From contig NZ_CP066557.1 in the NCBI RefSeq assembly GCF_019186785.1, forward strand, positions 620,001 through 684,000: a stretch of DNA of 64,000 bases, in the 5' to 3' direction. Made by a program: the position numbers and the translations under genes. Below, piece by piece: positions 1-9,518 of the stretch (the first letter of the stretch is position 1; each line of letters opens with the position of its first letter). Under the pieces are notes generated by a model. It searched no databases. It saw only the letters and a list, made by a program, of their open reading frames with translations, and was not told where the DNA came from. The stretch is from Neoehrlichia mikurensis. GTDB lineage: Bacteria; Pseudomonadota; Alphaproteobacteria; Rickettsiales; Anaplasmataceae.

Positions 1-1
1 T

Positions 2-1111
2 ATTGTATCTAAAGATGAGGTGGTATTTATAATTGAAACTGATAAAACTTCATTAGAAGTAACATCACCTATAAGTGGAATAATAACCAAAATATGTGTT
101 ATGGATGATGATTTAATTTCTAAAGGTCAATTATTAGCAGTTATTGATCGGCAAGATGATAAATCTTTAGATAGTAAAAACATTGAACAAAATGATGTCC
201 AAGAGTTTATCGAAAAAAAACATTCACCTGCTGCCTATAGAATTGCAGAAGAGGCGTGTATAAATTTAAGCGATATCAAAGGTTCAGGTCATAATAATAG
301 AGTGACTAAATTTGACGCTTTAGAAAATACTGGTGCTATAAAAGATATGACCGTTAATGATAGTAATTTGTCTAATAATGTGGTGAGTAGAGACAGTTGT
401 CTTAAAAATCCAAATAGAGAACAACGTGTAAAAATGAGCAAAATTAGGCAGGTCATTGCTTCCAGGCTAAAAGAATCTCAAAATACTGCTGCTATACTTA
501 CTACATTCAATGAAGTTGATATGAAAAGTATTATGGATCTTCGAGTAAAATATAAGGATAGTTTTGAAAAGAAATATAATACTAAATTAGGATTTATGTC
601 ATTCTTTATTAAGGCTGTTACTTTAGCTTTAAAGGAAATACCAGTAATTAATGCTGAAATATGTGGTAATGAAATTATATATAAAAACTATTATGATATA
701 GGTATTGCTGTTGGTACTGATAAGGGATTGGTAGTGCCTGTAATTCGTGATGCAGATAAGATGTCTTTTTCTGATTTAGAAATTACTCTATTATCATTGA
801 GTAAAAAAGCAAGAAATGGTAAGCTTGAAGTGAATGATATGGCTGGTGCTACGTTTACTATTACTAATGGAGGTGTTTATGGGTCTTTATTATCTACTCC
901 AATAATTAATCCTCCTCAATCTGGAATTTTAGGTATGCATGCAATACAAAATCGTCCTGTTGTAGTTAATGGATCAATAGAAATAAGACCAATGATGTAT
1001 ATTGCATTATCGTATGATCATAGAATTGTTGATGGGCAAGGAGCAGTAACATTTTTAGTGCATATTAAGCAATATCTTGAAGATCCAAATAGAATATATT
1101 TAAACGTTTAA
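2..1111 (+). CDS. sucB: 2-oxoglutarate dehydrogenase E2 (dihydrolipoyl succinyltransferase), 5' truncated
   Basis: This is the E2 core of the 2-oxoglutarate dehydrogenase complex, which transfers succinyl groups from lipoate to CoA in the TCA cycle. The reading frame is open at the window edge, so the true start lies outside; the GTG at 20 falls inside the lipoyl domain and is not a real start. The lipoyl-lysine motif (ETDKTSLEV, about nt 47-73) comes first, then a variable linker, a peripheral subunit-binding domain ([11 protein letters not shown]), and the catalytic domain with its terminal active-site motif [12 protein letters not shown]. The catalytic domain reads like SucB rather than the pyruvate dehydrogenase E2: [19 protein letters not shown] and [18 protein letters not shown] are SucB-type blocks. 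The stop codon directly abuts the next gene with no spacer. Confidence 0.93.
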   Translation: MVSKDEVVFIIETDKTSLEVTSPISGIITKICVMDDDLISKGQLLAVIDRQDDKSLDSKNIEQNDVQEFIEKKHSPAAYRIAEEACINLSDIKGSGHNNRVTKFDALENTGAIKDMTVNDSNLSNNVVSRDSCLKNPNREQRVKMSKIRQVIASRLKESQNTAAILTTFNEVDMKSIMDLRVKYKDSFEKKYNTKLGFMSFFIKAVTLALKEIPVINAEICGNEIIYKNYYDIGIAVGTDKGLVVPVIRDADKMSFSDLEITLLSLSKKARNGKLEVNDMAGATFTITNGGVYGSLLSTPIINPPQSGILGMHAIQNRPVVVNGSIEIRPMMYIALSYDHRIVDGQGAVTFLVHIKQYLEDPNRIYLNV

Positions 1112-1912
1112 TTGAATAAAATAGTGTCTAGTAATATAGTAATTCATAATCAAGAAGATTTTGAGTGTATGCGCAAAGCTGGTAGGCTTGCAGCTGAAGT
1201 TCTAGATTTTATTACTTCTTATGTTAAACCTGGTGTTTCTACAAATATACTTAATGATTTATGTCATGATTTTATTATATCTGCTGGAGCGATTCCTGCT
1301 CCTTTAGATTATAGAGGCTATCCTAAGTCTATTTGTACATCTAAGAATTATGTTGTCTGTCATGGTATTCCTGATGATGATTTGTTAAAAAATGGGGATA
1401 TACTTAACATAGATGTTACTGTAATATTAAATGGATGGCATGGTGATACAAGCAGGATGTATTGGGTTGGGGAGCCGTCAATTAAAGCAAAGCGTCTTTG
1501 TGAAGCAACTTATAATGCATTATTATGCGCGATACAACAAGTTAAGCCAGGTAATAAATTTAATCAAATTGGGTTGGCTATAGAAGGTGTAATAAAGAAA
1601 TATGGTTATTCTATAGTGCGAGATTATTGTGGACATGGGATAGGAAGAAAGTTTCATGCAAGTCCCAATGTTATGCATTACTATGATGCGGATAATGATA
1701 TTGTAATGCAGGAGGGAATGTTTTTTACAATAGAACCTATGATTAATGCAGGAAAATATCATACTGTACTTAGCAAACATGATAAGTGGACAGTTACTAC
1801 TAAAGATTTATCATTATCTGCACAATTTGAGCATTCATTAGGTGTAACGAAAGATGGTGTTGAAATATTTACAAGTTCTCCTAAGGGATTTAATTTTCCG
1901 CCATATATATAA
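1112..1912 (+). CDS. map: Type I methionine aminopeptidase
   Basis: Removes the N-terminal methionine from nascent proteins in the cytosol. At 266 residues it has the length of a type I enzyme. Metal-ligand blocks are visible: DVTVILNGWHGDTSRM (two Asp ligands), GHGIGRKFHASPNV (His ligand), FFTIEPMINAG (Glu) and SAQFEHSLGVT (Glu). The frame is closed upstream by the sucB stop at 1109-1111, so the start must be at or after 1112. The TTG at 1112 is the first candidate; a GTG at 1124 is possible, and the first in-frame ATG (about 1169) would cut into the conserved MRKAGRLAAE block. TTG at 1112 is therefore chosen. It is cotranscribed with sucB by position. A broken duplicate of its middle part follows 19 bp after the stop. 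Confidence 0.95.
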   Translation: MNKIVSSNIVIHNQEDFECMRKAGRLAAEVLDFITSYVKPGVSTNILNDLCHDFIISAGAIPAPLDYRGYPKSICTSKNYVVCHGIPDDDLLKNGDILNIDVTVILNGWHGDTSRMYWVGEPSIKAKRLCEATYNALLCAIQQVKPGNKFNQIGLAIEGVIKKYGYSIVRDYCGHGIGRKFHASPNVMHYYDADNDIVMQEGMFFTIEPMINAGKYHTVLSKHDKWTVTTKDLSLSAQFEHSLGVTKDGVEIFTSSPKGFNFPPYI

Positions 1913-1931
1913 TGTTTTATATAAATTAAAT

Positions 1932-2113
1932 AGTCTATTTGTACATCTAGAATTATGTTGTCTGTCATGGTATTCCTGATGATGATTTGTTAAAGAATGA
2001 GGATACACTTAACATAGATGTTACTGTAATATTAAATGGGGGTATGGTGATTCAAGTAGGATGTATTGGGTTGGGGAGCCGTCAATTAAAGCAAAGCATC
2101 TTTGTGAAGCAAC
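1932..2113 (+). pseudogene. Truncated duplicate of the middle of map
   Basis: This 182-bp stretch is a near-identical direct copy of map positions 1326-1509. It runs from the codons for SICTSKNYVVCHG to those for RLCEAT. By eye roughly nine in ten bases agree. Two single-base deletions (near 1947 and in the run of G near 2038) shift the frame, so it cannot encode a protein. It has no start of its own and ends abruptly at both sides. The high identity in an otherwise decaying AT-rich spacer suggests a recent short-range duplication. Confidence 0.93.
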
Positions 2114-2298
2114 ATCATGACTTTATCAAGTAATTTCAAAGAGAGATTAATATAACAGTAAATTTTCATTTATGTGCTATTGTGTAAAAAAGTGTAAATT
2201 ATTTAAATTGAGGATTGATGAAAATCACATATTTAATTTGTAATTCTAAATAATATTTGTCATGTAATTTTTTATAAAGATAGCAAAGGGTTTAGTAG

Positions 2299-2314
2299 TT
2301 CAATTGCAATTGAA
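2299..2314. other. Perfect 16-bp palindrome upstream of prmC
   Basis: TTCAATTGCAATTGAA is an exact dyad with no spacer, 105 bp upstream of the prmC start. The rest of the 2114-2418 gap is AT-rich with nothing else recognisable. The palindrome could be an operator-like site or chance in AT-rich DNA; no regulator can be assigned. Confidence 0.4.
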
Positions 2315-2418
2315 TTTTGACGAAAAATATTACTGCATGATATTATATTCTGTGTGCAAATTAAAAATATGCTGTATTTAATGAATTATAGTTTGAATAT
2401 TTAATACAAATAGCTTTT

Positions 2419-3267
2419 ATGGTTACAATATCATCTTTACTACGTGAAGCAATTAAAATATTATGTGATGCTAATGTTGATAATCCTAGATTTGATGCAG
2501 AAGTGTTAATGCAGTATACTCTTGATATTAAGCTTTCAACTATTATTGCGAATCCAAATTTATCTGTGTGTTGTAATAAATTGGGAATATTTTGGCAAGC
2601 AATACGACAACGTGCTAATAGAGTTCCTGTTTCTCAGATTATAGGTAAGCGTGAATTTTGGGATATGGAATTTATGGTAAATTCTAATGTATTAGATCCT
2701 CGTCCAGAAACAGAAACAATAATTTCTTCTGTTCTTAAAATATATAAAAATAAAAATAGTAGGATTAATATTGCAGATTTAGGTGCAGGGACGGGTTGTA
2801 TTATAATAACATTATTGTCTCATTATAATAATGCTGTTGGTGTTGCATTTGAAAAGAGTGTTGAAGCTTATAGAGTAGCATATAAAAATTTGAAATATCA
2901 TAAAGTATATAATAGGACTAGATTATTCTTATCTTCTTGGATAAAATGTAAAGGGGTATTTGATTTAATAGTAAGTAATCCTCCATATGTTAAAAGATCT
3001 AAAATTGCAGCGTTACAACCAGAAGTAAAATTATACGAACCATTTGTAGCTTTAGATGGTGGTTCTATAGGGATAGAAAATTATATTCAAATTTTTCAAG
3101 TAATTAAAAGATGCCTCAAGAAGAGTGGTAAAGCTATTTTAGAGATAGGAGAAGATCAGAGTCAAATTCATAAAATAGTACCAAATTATAAGCTAATTTT
3201 TTGTTCTTATGTGTATGATTTATGCGGCAAAAAACGTTGCATAATATTAAGTAATGCTGGCGAATGA
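2419..3267 (+). CDS. prmC: Peptide chain release factor glutamine methyltransferase
   Basis: Methylates the glutamine of the GGQ motif in release factors RF1 and RF2, using S-adenosylmethionine. At 282 residues it has normal family length. Visible motifs are the N-terminal helical domain, a PRPETE block (LDPRPETETI), the SAM-binding motif ADLGAGTGC, and the substrate-binding NPPY tetrad in IVSNPPYVKRS. The C-terminus ends in a short basic/hydrophobic strand typical of HemK/PrmC proteins. It stands alone: about 500 bp separates it from map and 1 kb from grxC. Confidence 0.95.
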   Translation: MVTISSLLREAIKILCDANVDNPRFDAEVLMQYTLDIKLSTIIANPNLSVCCNKLGIFWQAIRQRANRVPVSQIIGKREFWDMEFMVNSNVLDPRPETETIISSVLKIYKNKNSRINIADLGAGTGCIIITLLSHYNNAVGVAFEKSVEAYRVAYKNLKYHKVYNRTRLFLSSWIKCKGVFDLIVSNPPYVKRSKIAALQPEVKLYEPFVALDGGSIGIENYIQIFQVIKRCLKKSGKAILEIGEDQSQIHKIVPNYKLIFCSYVYDLCGKKRCIILSNAGE

Positions 3268-4260
3268 GATATCTTGCTTAACTACGTAAAAAACAATATT
3301 TCTATTAAAAATACAATAAATATTAAGGCACAGTAGAAATTTTATTAAATTTTTTTGGATAAGGATAATAAGTATATTTTGTATAAATGGGTTTTTATCT
3401 TAGATAAATATAGTTTGTGTAATGGTATTTTATGTATGTAATGCAGCATAATTTTATTAAGCATTACATATGTGGGAATTAATTTGTTATCGTAATTAAC
3501 TATCTTTCAAATTATTTGGGTCAAGCATAATATTCATTATATATGTATATGAAGAGCTATTAAATATAGAGGGAGATGTATTATTTTGAGTAATTGTATA
3601 ATCTCAATAAATTCTTTTTTGCGTATTATATTGATATAAAAGGGCTTTGTTATTTGAATAATTATTTTTGTATTAAATAAGGGTTTTATTGTGTAGTGAA
3701 TTTATTATTTTATAGATTGGTGTAGATTTTTGCTATCAAGAAGTTATATAATTTGTTATTTTGTTGGTATTTGTTTGGGGATTATTTATTTTATTAAGCG
3801 CTGCTAAAATGTTATAAAAATGGTTATGTATGTACCTGAAATATAATTGCTATGTTTTCAATATTAAAATAATAATATTATTACGCATTTGCAATTTTGC
3901 TGTATGTATGATGGAATTATTCTTATATATCAAATACTGTGCACATATAATAAATATGTAGTTTTAGTGTAGTATTAACAGGAATTTTATTGCATTAATG
4001 ACTTAGGAATTGTAATTATAATATTGTATTACAGTTTATAAATTATGTTTTAAAGGCTAATATTTATTAGAATAATGTTAGCTGAACAGAAAAATAGCAA
4101 TAAATGTAAATTGGCAAATATTACTGGCTTATTAATTTGTGAATACTATAAACATTACTTTAAAGTTGATTTTTATTTTATTTGACGTAAAAAGGTACTA
4201 TAAATCTAAGCAAGATGAAATTTGACTATGATAAAATAACTAAATATATAAAGAGTTATA
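3268..4260. other. Long AT-rich non-coding gap (993 bp)
   Basis: I see no open frame with family resemblance on either strand, no tRNA-like cloverleaf and no strong repeat. It separates prmC from the convergent grxC. Confidence 0.6.
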
Positions 4261-4506
4261 CTATAATTTAATGATACCTGATTCGTATGCTGCGTACAAA
4301 TCATCGCATCCTCCTATATGTTTTCCATCAATAAATATTTGCGGAACAGTCATGTTACCACCTGAGTTTTTAATCATTTCATTACGTGCTTGTTCATCAT
4401 TGGTAATATCTATTTCCTTGAAAGGAACATTTTTTTTATTGAATAAAATCTTAGCTTTAGTACAATATGGGCAGAAGCTTTTGGTATATATTACGATTTT
4501 TAGCAT
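4261..4506 (-). CDS. grxC: Glutaredoxin 3
   Basis: A small cytosolic dithiol oxidoreductase that uses glutathione. At 81 residues it is a complete single thioredoxin-fold domain. The redox motif is C12-P-Y-C15 (SFCPYCTKAK). The cis-proline loop is TVPQIFIDG, and the glutathione-contact block GGCDDLYA follows. The C-terminus is short, as in bacterial Grx3. It is divergently arranged with ribF, with 86 bp between the two starts, so they may share a promoter region. A frame on the opposite strand (4271-4510) is only its shadow. Confidence 0.96.
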   Translation of the reverse strand: MLKIVIYTKSFCPYCTKAKILFNKKNVPFKEIDITNDEQARNEMIKNSGGNMTVPQIFIDGKHIGGCDDLYAAYESGIIKL

Positions 4507-4592
4507 TTAACTATCCTACACAACTAAATGATTGATAATTAATTTTCATTATTATCAAAGTTATTAAATATAATGTAAAGAATATTTTAAAT

Positions 4593-5513
4593 ATGAAAGT
4601 ATTGTATGGTTATCATGGGAATGTGGATGTTGTACTTGCATTTGGAAATTTTGATGGTGTACACTTGGGACATGGATCAATTTTTTCTACAGTAAAAAAT
4701 ATATCACAAAAAGAAAATATATCATCCGCTATTTTAACTTTTGTTCCTCATACAGAAATTTTTTTAAGAAATAAAAAAAATTTTCTCTTATCAAATTTTG
4801 AACAAAAAATCAAATTAATAAAACAATATGGGATAGACTGTTTATATGTTATTGAATTTAATGACGCTTTTTCAAAAATATTACCAGAAGATTTTATTAT
4901 TAAAGTATTAGTAAATGGTTGTAAAATGAAACATATTGTTGTAGGTCATGATTGCATATTTGGACATAAAGGTATGGGTGATATGCAGTTATTACGTGTT
5001 TATTCGCAAATTTATAATTATGGTATTACAGAAATTAATCCTTTAATTAAAAATGGAGTATTATGTTCATCATCTTCGATTAGAAAATATTTACAGTCTG
5101 GTGATATAAAATTAGCTAATCAGATTTTAGGTAGATCATATCAGGTTAGTGGTAAAATTTTCAAAGGATTGGGTAGAGGTCAAACATTAGGATTCCCAAC
5201 AATTAATATTAAAATGGAAAGTTTTGCAGTACCTAAATTTGGTGTTTATGCTGCGCGTGCTAAAATTTATGGGTACTGTGATAAGTGGTTTGATGGTATT
5301 GTTAATATTGGTATAAGACCAACGTTCTGTGATATAGAATACCCTGTATTAGAAATGTATATTTTTGATTTTTGTGATAATATTTATGCAAAAGAGGTGA
5401 GCATCGAGCTGCTAGGATTTATACGTTCAGAAAAAAAATTTGACACTATTGACCAATTAGTAAGTCAAATAAAATGTGATATTGCAAAAGTAAAAGCTGA
5501 TTATCTGTTATGA
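4593..5513 (+). CDS. ribF: Bifunctional riboflavin kinase / FAD synthetase
   Basis: Converts riboflavin to FMN and then FAD. At 306 residues it is normal length. The N-terminal nucleotidyltransferase half has FGNFDGVHLGH (the HxGH-like nucleotide motif) and a CSSSSIRKYLQSGD block. The C-terminal flavokinase half has GRGQTLGFPTINI and the DGIVNIGIRPTF block. The stop overlaps the lspA start by four bases (ATGA), which indicates translational coupling. The ribF-lspA order is common in proteobacteria. Confidence 0.95.
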   Translation: MKVLYGYHGNVDVVLAFGNFDGVHLGHGSIFSTVKNISQKENISSAILTFVPHTEIFLRNKKNFLLSNFEQKIKLIKQYGIDCLYVIEFNDAFSKILPEDFIIKVLVNGCKMKHIVVGHDCIFGHKGMGDMQLLRVYSQIYNYGITEINPLIKNGVLCSSSSIRKYLQSGDIKLANQILGRSYQVSGKIFKGLGRGQTLGFPTINIKMESFAVPKFGVYAARAKIYGYCDKWFDGIVNIGIRPTFCDIEYPVLEMYIFDFCDNIYAKEVSIELLGFIRSEKKFDTIDQLVSQIKCDIAKVKADYLL

Positions 5514-5986
5514 AATTTATTATTAATATTATATTGATAAGTTTAGTGACTGCGTTTGATCAATGCAGTAAGTGGTATGTAATGGCAATACTACATTATA
5601 ATAATGATAGAGTGATTACGTTATGTAAATATCTAGATATAGTAATGGTATGGAATCCTGGTATTAGTTTTGGTATGTTTAGTGTTGTAAAGAATAGTAA
5701 TATGATTTTTTCGTTATTATCATGTTTTATAGTATTAGTGTTATTATATTATTCATTATTTAAATTAAAAAAAAGTAATCATAGTTTTATTGTTGCCGTT
5801 ATTGTGGGAGGTGCCTTTGGGAATCTTATAGATAGATTAAGATTTGGAGCAGTATTTGATTTTATAGATATACATATTGCGCATTGGCATTGGCCTGTAT
5901 TTAATGTTGCAGATACATTTATAGTGTGTGGAATAATAACTTTACTTTGTAACTGTTTTGTTAAAGTAAGAAATGATGTAGATTAG
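5510..5986 (+). CDS. lspA: Lipoprotein signal peptidase (signal peptidase II)
   Basis: An inner-membrane aspartyl protease that cleaves prolipoproteins. At 158 residues with four hydrophobic segments it fits the family. Catalytic aspartates sit in GNLIDRLRFGAVFDFID and FNVADTFIVCG. The N-terminal block WNPGISFGMF corresponds to the conserved N-x-G-x-(A/S)-F motif. Its start overlaps the ribF stop by four bases, so the two are almost certainly cotranslated. Confidence 0.95.
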   Translation: MKFIINIILISLVTAFDQCSKWYVMAILHYNNDRVITLCKYLDIVMVWNPGISFGMFSVVKNSNMIFSLLSCFIVLVLLYYSLFKLKKSNHSFIVAVIVGGAFGNLIDRLRFGAVFDFIDIHIAHWHWPVFNVADTFIVCGIITLLCNCFVKVRNDVD

Positions 5987-6306
5987 TTAAAATCTATTAC
6001 AAATTCTTACTTTTTTACAGTATAAGTTAGAATTTATTTACAAAAATTTTGTAACGTCTTTTACAAGAAGTGAAGTAACTTTTATGAGTATTTATCTAAT
6101 AAATTAAGTATATGATGTTAACTTTGCTTTATAAGTAATGTTTTGGTATGTGCAAGTTAACATTTGTAAAATTTTTAATTATATTAAAAAATTCTTGTAT
6201 GATATAACGGATTATATATAATCTTTCTATAATAAAAGTGATACTATGTCATTTTAGAGTGTGTATAATTTTTTTGTAATTTCTCTGTATAAATTAGGTG
6301 ATATTT
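5987..6306. other. AT-rich gap before the M16 gene pair
   Basis: About 320 bp with no recognisable gene or RNA. It presumably holds the lspA terminator and the promoter of the M16 pair, but no convincing hairpin or -35/-10 pair stood out. Confidence 0.5.
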
Positions 6307-7626
6307 ATGATAATGCGGATTCTTATTGTATTGTTGTATGCTGTTTGTGTTTGTGATACTGCACTGTCTTTAAGTACAAAGATTTTACATACGAAGCTTG
6401 ATAATGGAATGGAGATTTATGTACTCCCCAATAATAATGTGCCAGTTGTAATGCATATGATAATATATAAGGTTGGTGGCATTGATGATCCTTATGGATA
6501 TTCTGGGTTAGCACATTTCTTTGAGCATTTAATGTTTAGTGGTACAGATAATTTTGCAGATTTTGCATCAACTATTAATAGTATTGGTGGTGAATTTAAT
6601 GCTATGACTTCGTCTTATAGTACTATTTATTATGAATTAGTGAATAAACAATATTTGCCACTTGTGATGCAAATTGAGTCTGATAGAATGCATAACTTAA
6701 AAATCACAGATAAAGCTATGAAACGTGAGCGTAGTGTAGTATTGGAAGAGAGAAAAATGCGTATAGATAGTAACCCTCATGGTGTTATAACTGAAGAAAT
6801 GATGAATGCTTTCTATCGTAATGGTTATGGGAGATCAGTTGCTGGATGGGAGCATGAGATAAAAAATTTTAATAGGGAAGAATCTGAAAGGTTTTATAAT
6901 ACATATTATAATCCCAATAATGCTATTTTATTTATATCAGGAGACGTGAATTTTGATGATGTAATTAAATTGTCAAAAAAATACTATGGTAATATTAAAA
7001 ATAAGGTGTCAACTATTAAGCGTGTGCCTAAAAATTTGGAACCTCCTCATAAGGCTAATATTGCTGTAACATTGTATGAAAATTCAATTCAAAATCCAGA
7101 AATATTTGTTACATATAAAGCTCCAAGCATAATTACTAATGGTAATTATCATGTTATGTACTTAATTGCTGATTTATTAGGTAATAATGCGTTTGGGGCT
7201 TTATATAATGCATTAGTGCTGGGTGAATTAGCAACTAGTGTTTCAGTTTCATATGGTCCTGATGAATATAGTGATGGATTTATTACTATTCATGTAGTTC
7301 CTAAAAGTGGTATATCGCTTAAAAGGATAGAACATGAGATTTATAGTGTTATAAATAATTTCTCTGTAAAAGATGATAGTTTTTTTTCGTTAAAAAAAAC
7401 GAGTACTACTGCAAATATAGTATATGCTCTGGATGGGTTGAAAGCTATGTCATTTTTTTATGCTAGCAATTTGGCGCTAGGAGTGCCTTTAATAGATGTA
7501 CAAGAATTTATTAAAAAAATAGAAGGCATAGATAAAAAAGATGTTGATGTTGCAATAAAAGACACCTTTAGCGGAACAAGATTAGTAGGGTATTTATTAC
7601 CAAAAAAGGAGTTTAATAATGAATAA
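6307..7626 (+). CDS. M16 family zinc metallopeptidase, catalytic subunit
   Basis: An exported M16 (pitrilysin/processing-peptidase type) protease of about 439 residues. An N-terminal hydrophobic signal (residues 1-20) ends near CDTALS. The inverted zinc motif HxxEH is intact as HFFEH (about residues 70-74), and the distal acidic ligand block ERSVVLEER follows about 75 residues later. A GTG at 6298 is in frame, but the AGGTG at 6296-6300 lies six bases before the ATG at 6307, which is the better start. The 3' end overlaps the next M16 gene by eight bases. Such pairs usually form a heterodimer in which this subunit carries the catalysis. Periplasmic location is inferred; the substrates are unknown. 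Confidence 0.9.
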   Translation: MIMRILIVLLYAVCVCDTALSLSTKILHTKLDNGMEIYVLPNNNVPVVMHMIIYKVGGIDDPYGYSGLAHFFEHLMFSGTDNFADFASTINSIGGEFNAMTSSYSTIYYELVNKQYLPLVMQIESDRMHNLKITDKAMKRERSVVLEERKMRIDSNPHGVITEEMMNAFYRNGYGRSVAGWEHEIKNFNREESERFYNTYYNPNNAILFISGDVNFDDVIKLSKKYYGNIKNKVSTIKRVPKNLEPPHKANIAVTLYENSIQNPEIFVTYKAPSIITNGNYHVMYLIADLLGNNAFGALYNALVLGELATSVSVSYGPDEYSDGFITIHVVPKSGISLKRIEHEIYSVINNFSVKDDSFFSLKKTSTTANIVYALDGLKAMSFFYASNLALGVPLIDVQEFIKKIEGIDKKDVDVAIKDTFSGTRLVGYLLPKKEFNNE

Positions 7627-8962
7627 ATATGTTTATGCTTTTATAATTAGTGTAATAATATTTTCTGTTGGTAGTTATGCTAATGATTTTAAAATAGATA
7701 TCAAAAATGCTGTTACTTTAAGAGGTGTTAAATATTGGTATGTGCAGAACAATGATTTGCCAGTGGTGTCATTGTCTGTAGCATTTAAAAAAGCAGGGTA
7801 TGCTTATGATCCATCTGAAAAGAAAGGTATTGCTTCATTAGTTACTAATGTAATAAAAGAAGATATGAGAGGTCCTGGACAAGTCCCTATGGAGGTAAAA
7901 TTAGCTTATGATGGAGTGGAACTTATTTTTTCTGTAGATCGTGAAAATTTTTATGTTCATTTAAAGACCTTATCTAGTAATTTAAGTATTGCTTTAGGAC
8001 ATCTATATTATTGTTTAAGTGAGTATGTTGTTTTTCAGGATACGCTAGATAGGATAAAAAGTCAGCAACAAGCTACTATTAAACGCTTAAAATCACATCC
8101 AGATTTAGTTGCTTCTTATGGATTAAATAAAATGTTATTTGGTCATCATCCGTATTCTTATAGTAAATATGGTACAGAAGAAACTATAAGCAATATTACT
8201 GTATATGATGTTGAAAATTATATTAAAAATAAGTTTAATATTAAGAATATGGTGATAGGTGTTGTAGGTAATTTTAAAGTTGAAGACTTATCTGAAGCAA
8301 TAGATAATTGTTTTGCAGAGCTAAATATCAAGGTAGATAGAACAGAAGATATAGATATTGAACAGGTAAAGGTTGGTCATAATTTACATGGTTATATTTA
8401 TATGGATACTCCGCAAAGTATTATTATGACTGCTCAAAAAGGTATATCCTATAATCATCCAGATTATTATGCAGTGTATTTATTAAATCATATTATAGGA
8501 GGGTTACCTTTAAATTCAATGTTAATGAAAAAATTGCGCGATAATTTAGGGATAACATATAGGACTTATAGTTATTTAAATAATGATGATCATGGTAATA
8601 CATGGATCAGTGTTTTATATACGGATAATACTACAGTAGATAAAGGTGTTTCTGTATTATTAGATACTATACGTGATATTAAGAAAAATGGTGTCGATAG
8701 AAATATCTTTGATATGGCAAAATCTAGTGTGATAAATACTTTTATATTTTCATTGTTAACTGTAGATAATATTGCGGATTTATTAGTAGATACCCAATTA
8801 AGAGAATTGGATATAAATTATTTAAATAAACGTAATTTTTATTTTAATGCAGTAACTTTAGATGATGTTAACAGGGTAGCAAAAAGCTTTCTTATTGATA
8901 AATTATCAATAATCGAAGTGGGTCGAAGTAATCATTTTAAGGGTAAAGTTATTAAGCATTAG
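7619..8962 (+). CDS. M16 family protein, non-catalytic partner
   Basis: The second M16 protein has 447 residues and an N-terminal signal sequence (residues 1-22, ending GSYAND). The fold is M16-like, but the position of the zinc motif reads GIASLVTNVIKED, so HxxEH is absent and the protein cannot bind zinc there. This matches the inactive, substrate-gripping partner of split M16 peptidases. The C-terminal half keeps the typical blocks LPLNSMLMKKLRDNLGITY and Y-T-D. It starts eight bases before the upstream stop behind an AAGGAG ribosome site, so synthesis is coupled in near equal amounts. Confidence 0.9.
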   Translation: MNKYVYAFIISVIIFSVGSYANDFKIDIKNAVTLRGVKYWYVQNNDLPVVSLSVAFKKAGYAYDPSEKKGIASLVTNVIKEDMRGPGQVPMEVKLAYDGVELIFSVDRENFYVHLKTLSSNLSIALGHLYYCLSEYVVFQDTLDRIKSQQQATIKRLKSHPDLVASYGLNKMLFGHHPYSYSKYGTEETISNITVYDVENYIKNKFNIKNMVIGVVGNFKVEDLSEAIDNCFAELNIKVDRTEDIDIEQVKVGHNLHGYIYMDTPQSIIMTAQKGISYNHPDYYAVYLLNHIIGGLPLNSMLMKKLRDNLGITYRTYSYLNNDDHGNTWISVLYTDNTTVDKGVSVLLDTIRDIKKNGVDRNIFDMAKSSVINTFIFSLLTVDNIADLLVDTQLRELDINYLNKRNFYFNAVTLDDVNRVAKSFLIDKLSIIEVGRSNHFKGKVIKH

Positions 8963-8993
8963 TGATATTTGGGGTAGGGGGGATATTATTATG

Positions 8994-9518
8994 CTAACTT
9001 TTATACTTAAAAAAAGTATAAGATAAAGTTAATGTACTAACATCAGCAGTATATGGATCATCTTCTATGTCAGGATCTATAAAAAATGCAACTGGCATTA
9101 CGGCTTTTTGTTTCGGAGCTAGAGTTTGTTGTGAAAAACAGAAGCATGCTACTTTATTGAAGTACTTCCCGGCTTTATAAGGGGTAACATTGTAGATAGC
9201 TATACCGGTATGGGGAGTATTTGATAGGTTTTCTGCTCGATAAAAAATTAATGTTTGTTCGCCAGGTTTAACAGTAACATAGGGTAGCTCTGGATAGAAT
9301 GCCCAAGGTAAGTTATTTATATCAGCGTTAAATCTAACTTTTATCTCTTTTTTTCCTATTCGTGATTTTTTGTTAAGCAAAGAAGCCTTTTGAGTTGTTC
9401 CACCATATCCTGTTGCTTTGCAATATATTCTGTATAATGGTACAGATGCGCATGCTAAGCAAATCATTGATATTATTATTAGCGATAAGAATATTAATAT
9501 GGTGCGATTTTTTATCAT
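8994..9518 (-). CDS. ctaG: Cytochrome c oxidase assembly protein CtaG/Cox11
   Basis: A membrane-anchored copper chaperone that delivers Cu to the CuB site of cytochrome oxidase subunit I. At 174 residues it has one N-terminal transmembrane helix (about 7-27) followed by VPLYRIYCKATGYGGTTQ, the Cox11 signature. The copper motif CFCF lies in NKVACFCFSQQTLAP, and the C-terminal block DPYTADVSTLTLSYTFF is typical. It is convergent with the M16 pair (31 bp apart). Its partner oxidase operon, coxB-coxA-ctaB, is about 46 kb away in this window. Confidence 0.95.
   Translation of the reverse strand: MIKNRTILIFLSLIIISMICLACASVPLYRIYCKATGYGGTTQKASLLNKKSRIGKKEIKVRFNADINNLPWAFYPELPYVTVKPGEQTLIFYRAENLSNTPHTGIAIYNVTPYKAGKYFNKVACFCFSQQTLAPKQKAVMPVAFFIDPDIEDDPYTADVSTLTLSYTFFKYKS

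Noticed and set aside
1523..1968. Two minus-strand frames opposite the map 3' end
   Set aside because: Overlap the conserved catalytic region of map and look like composition-driven shadows.
3268..4260. Search for tRNA or other structural RNA in the long gaps
   Set aside because: No T-loop/acceptor combination or GC-rich fold was found by eye in this or the other gaps; a covariance-model scan would be needed to exclude small RNAs.
4271..4510. Open frame on the plus strand opposite grxC
   Set aside because: Exact antisense shadow of a clear glutaredoxin gene; the product has no family character.
8963..8993. G-rich stretch between convergent M16 and ctaG genes as a terminator
   Set aside because: No complementary stem could be paired with it.
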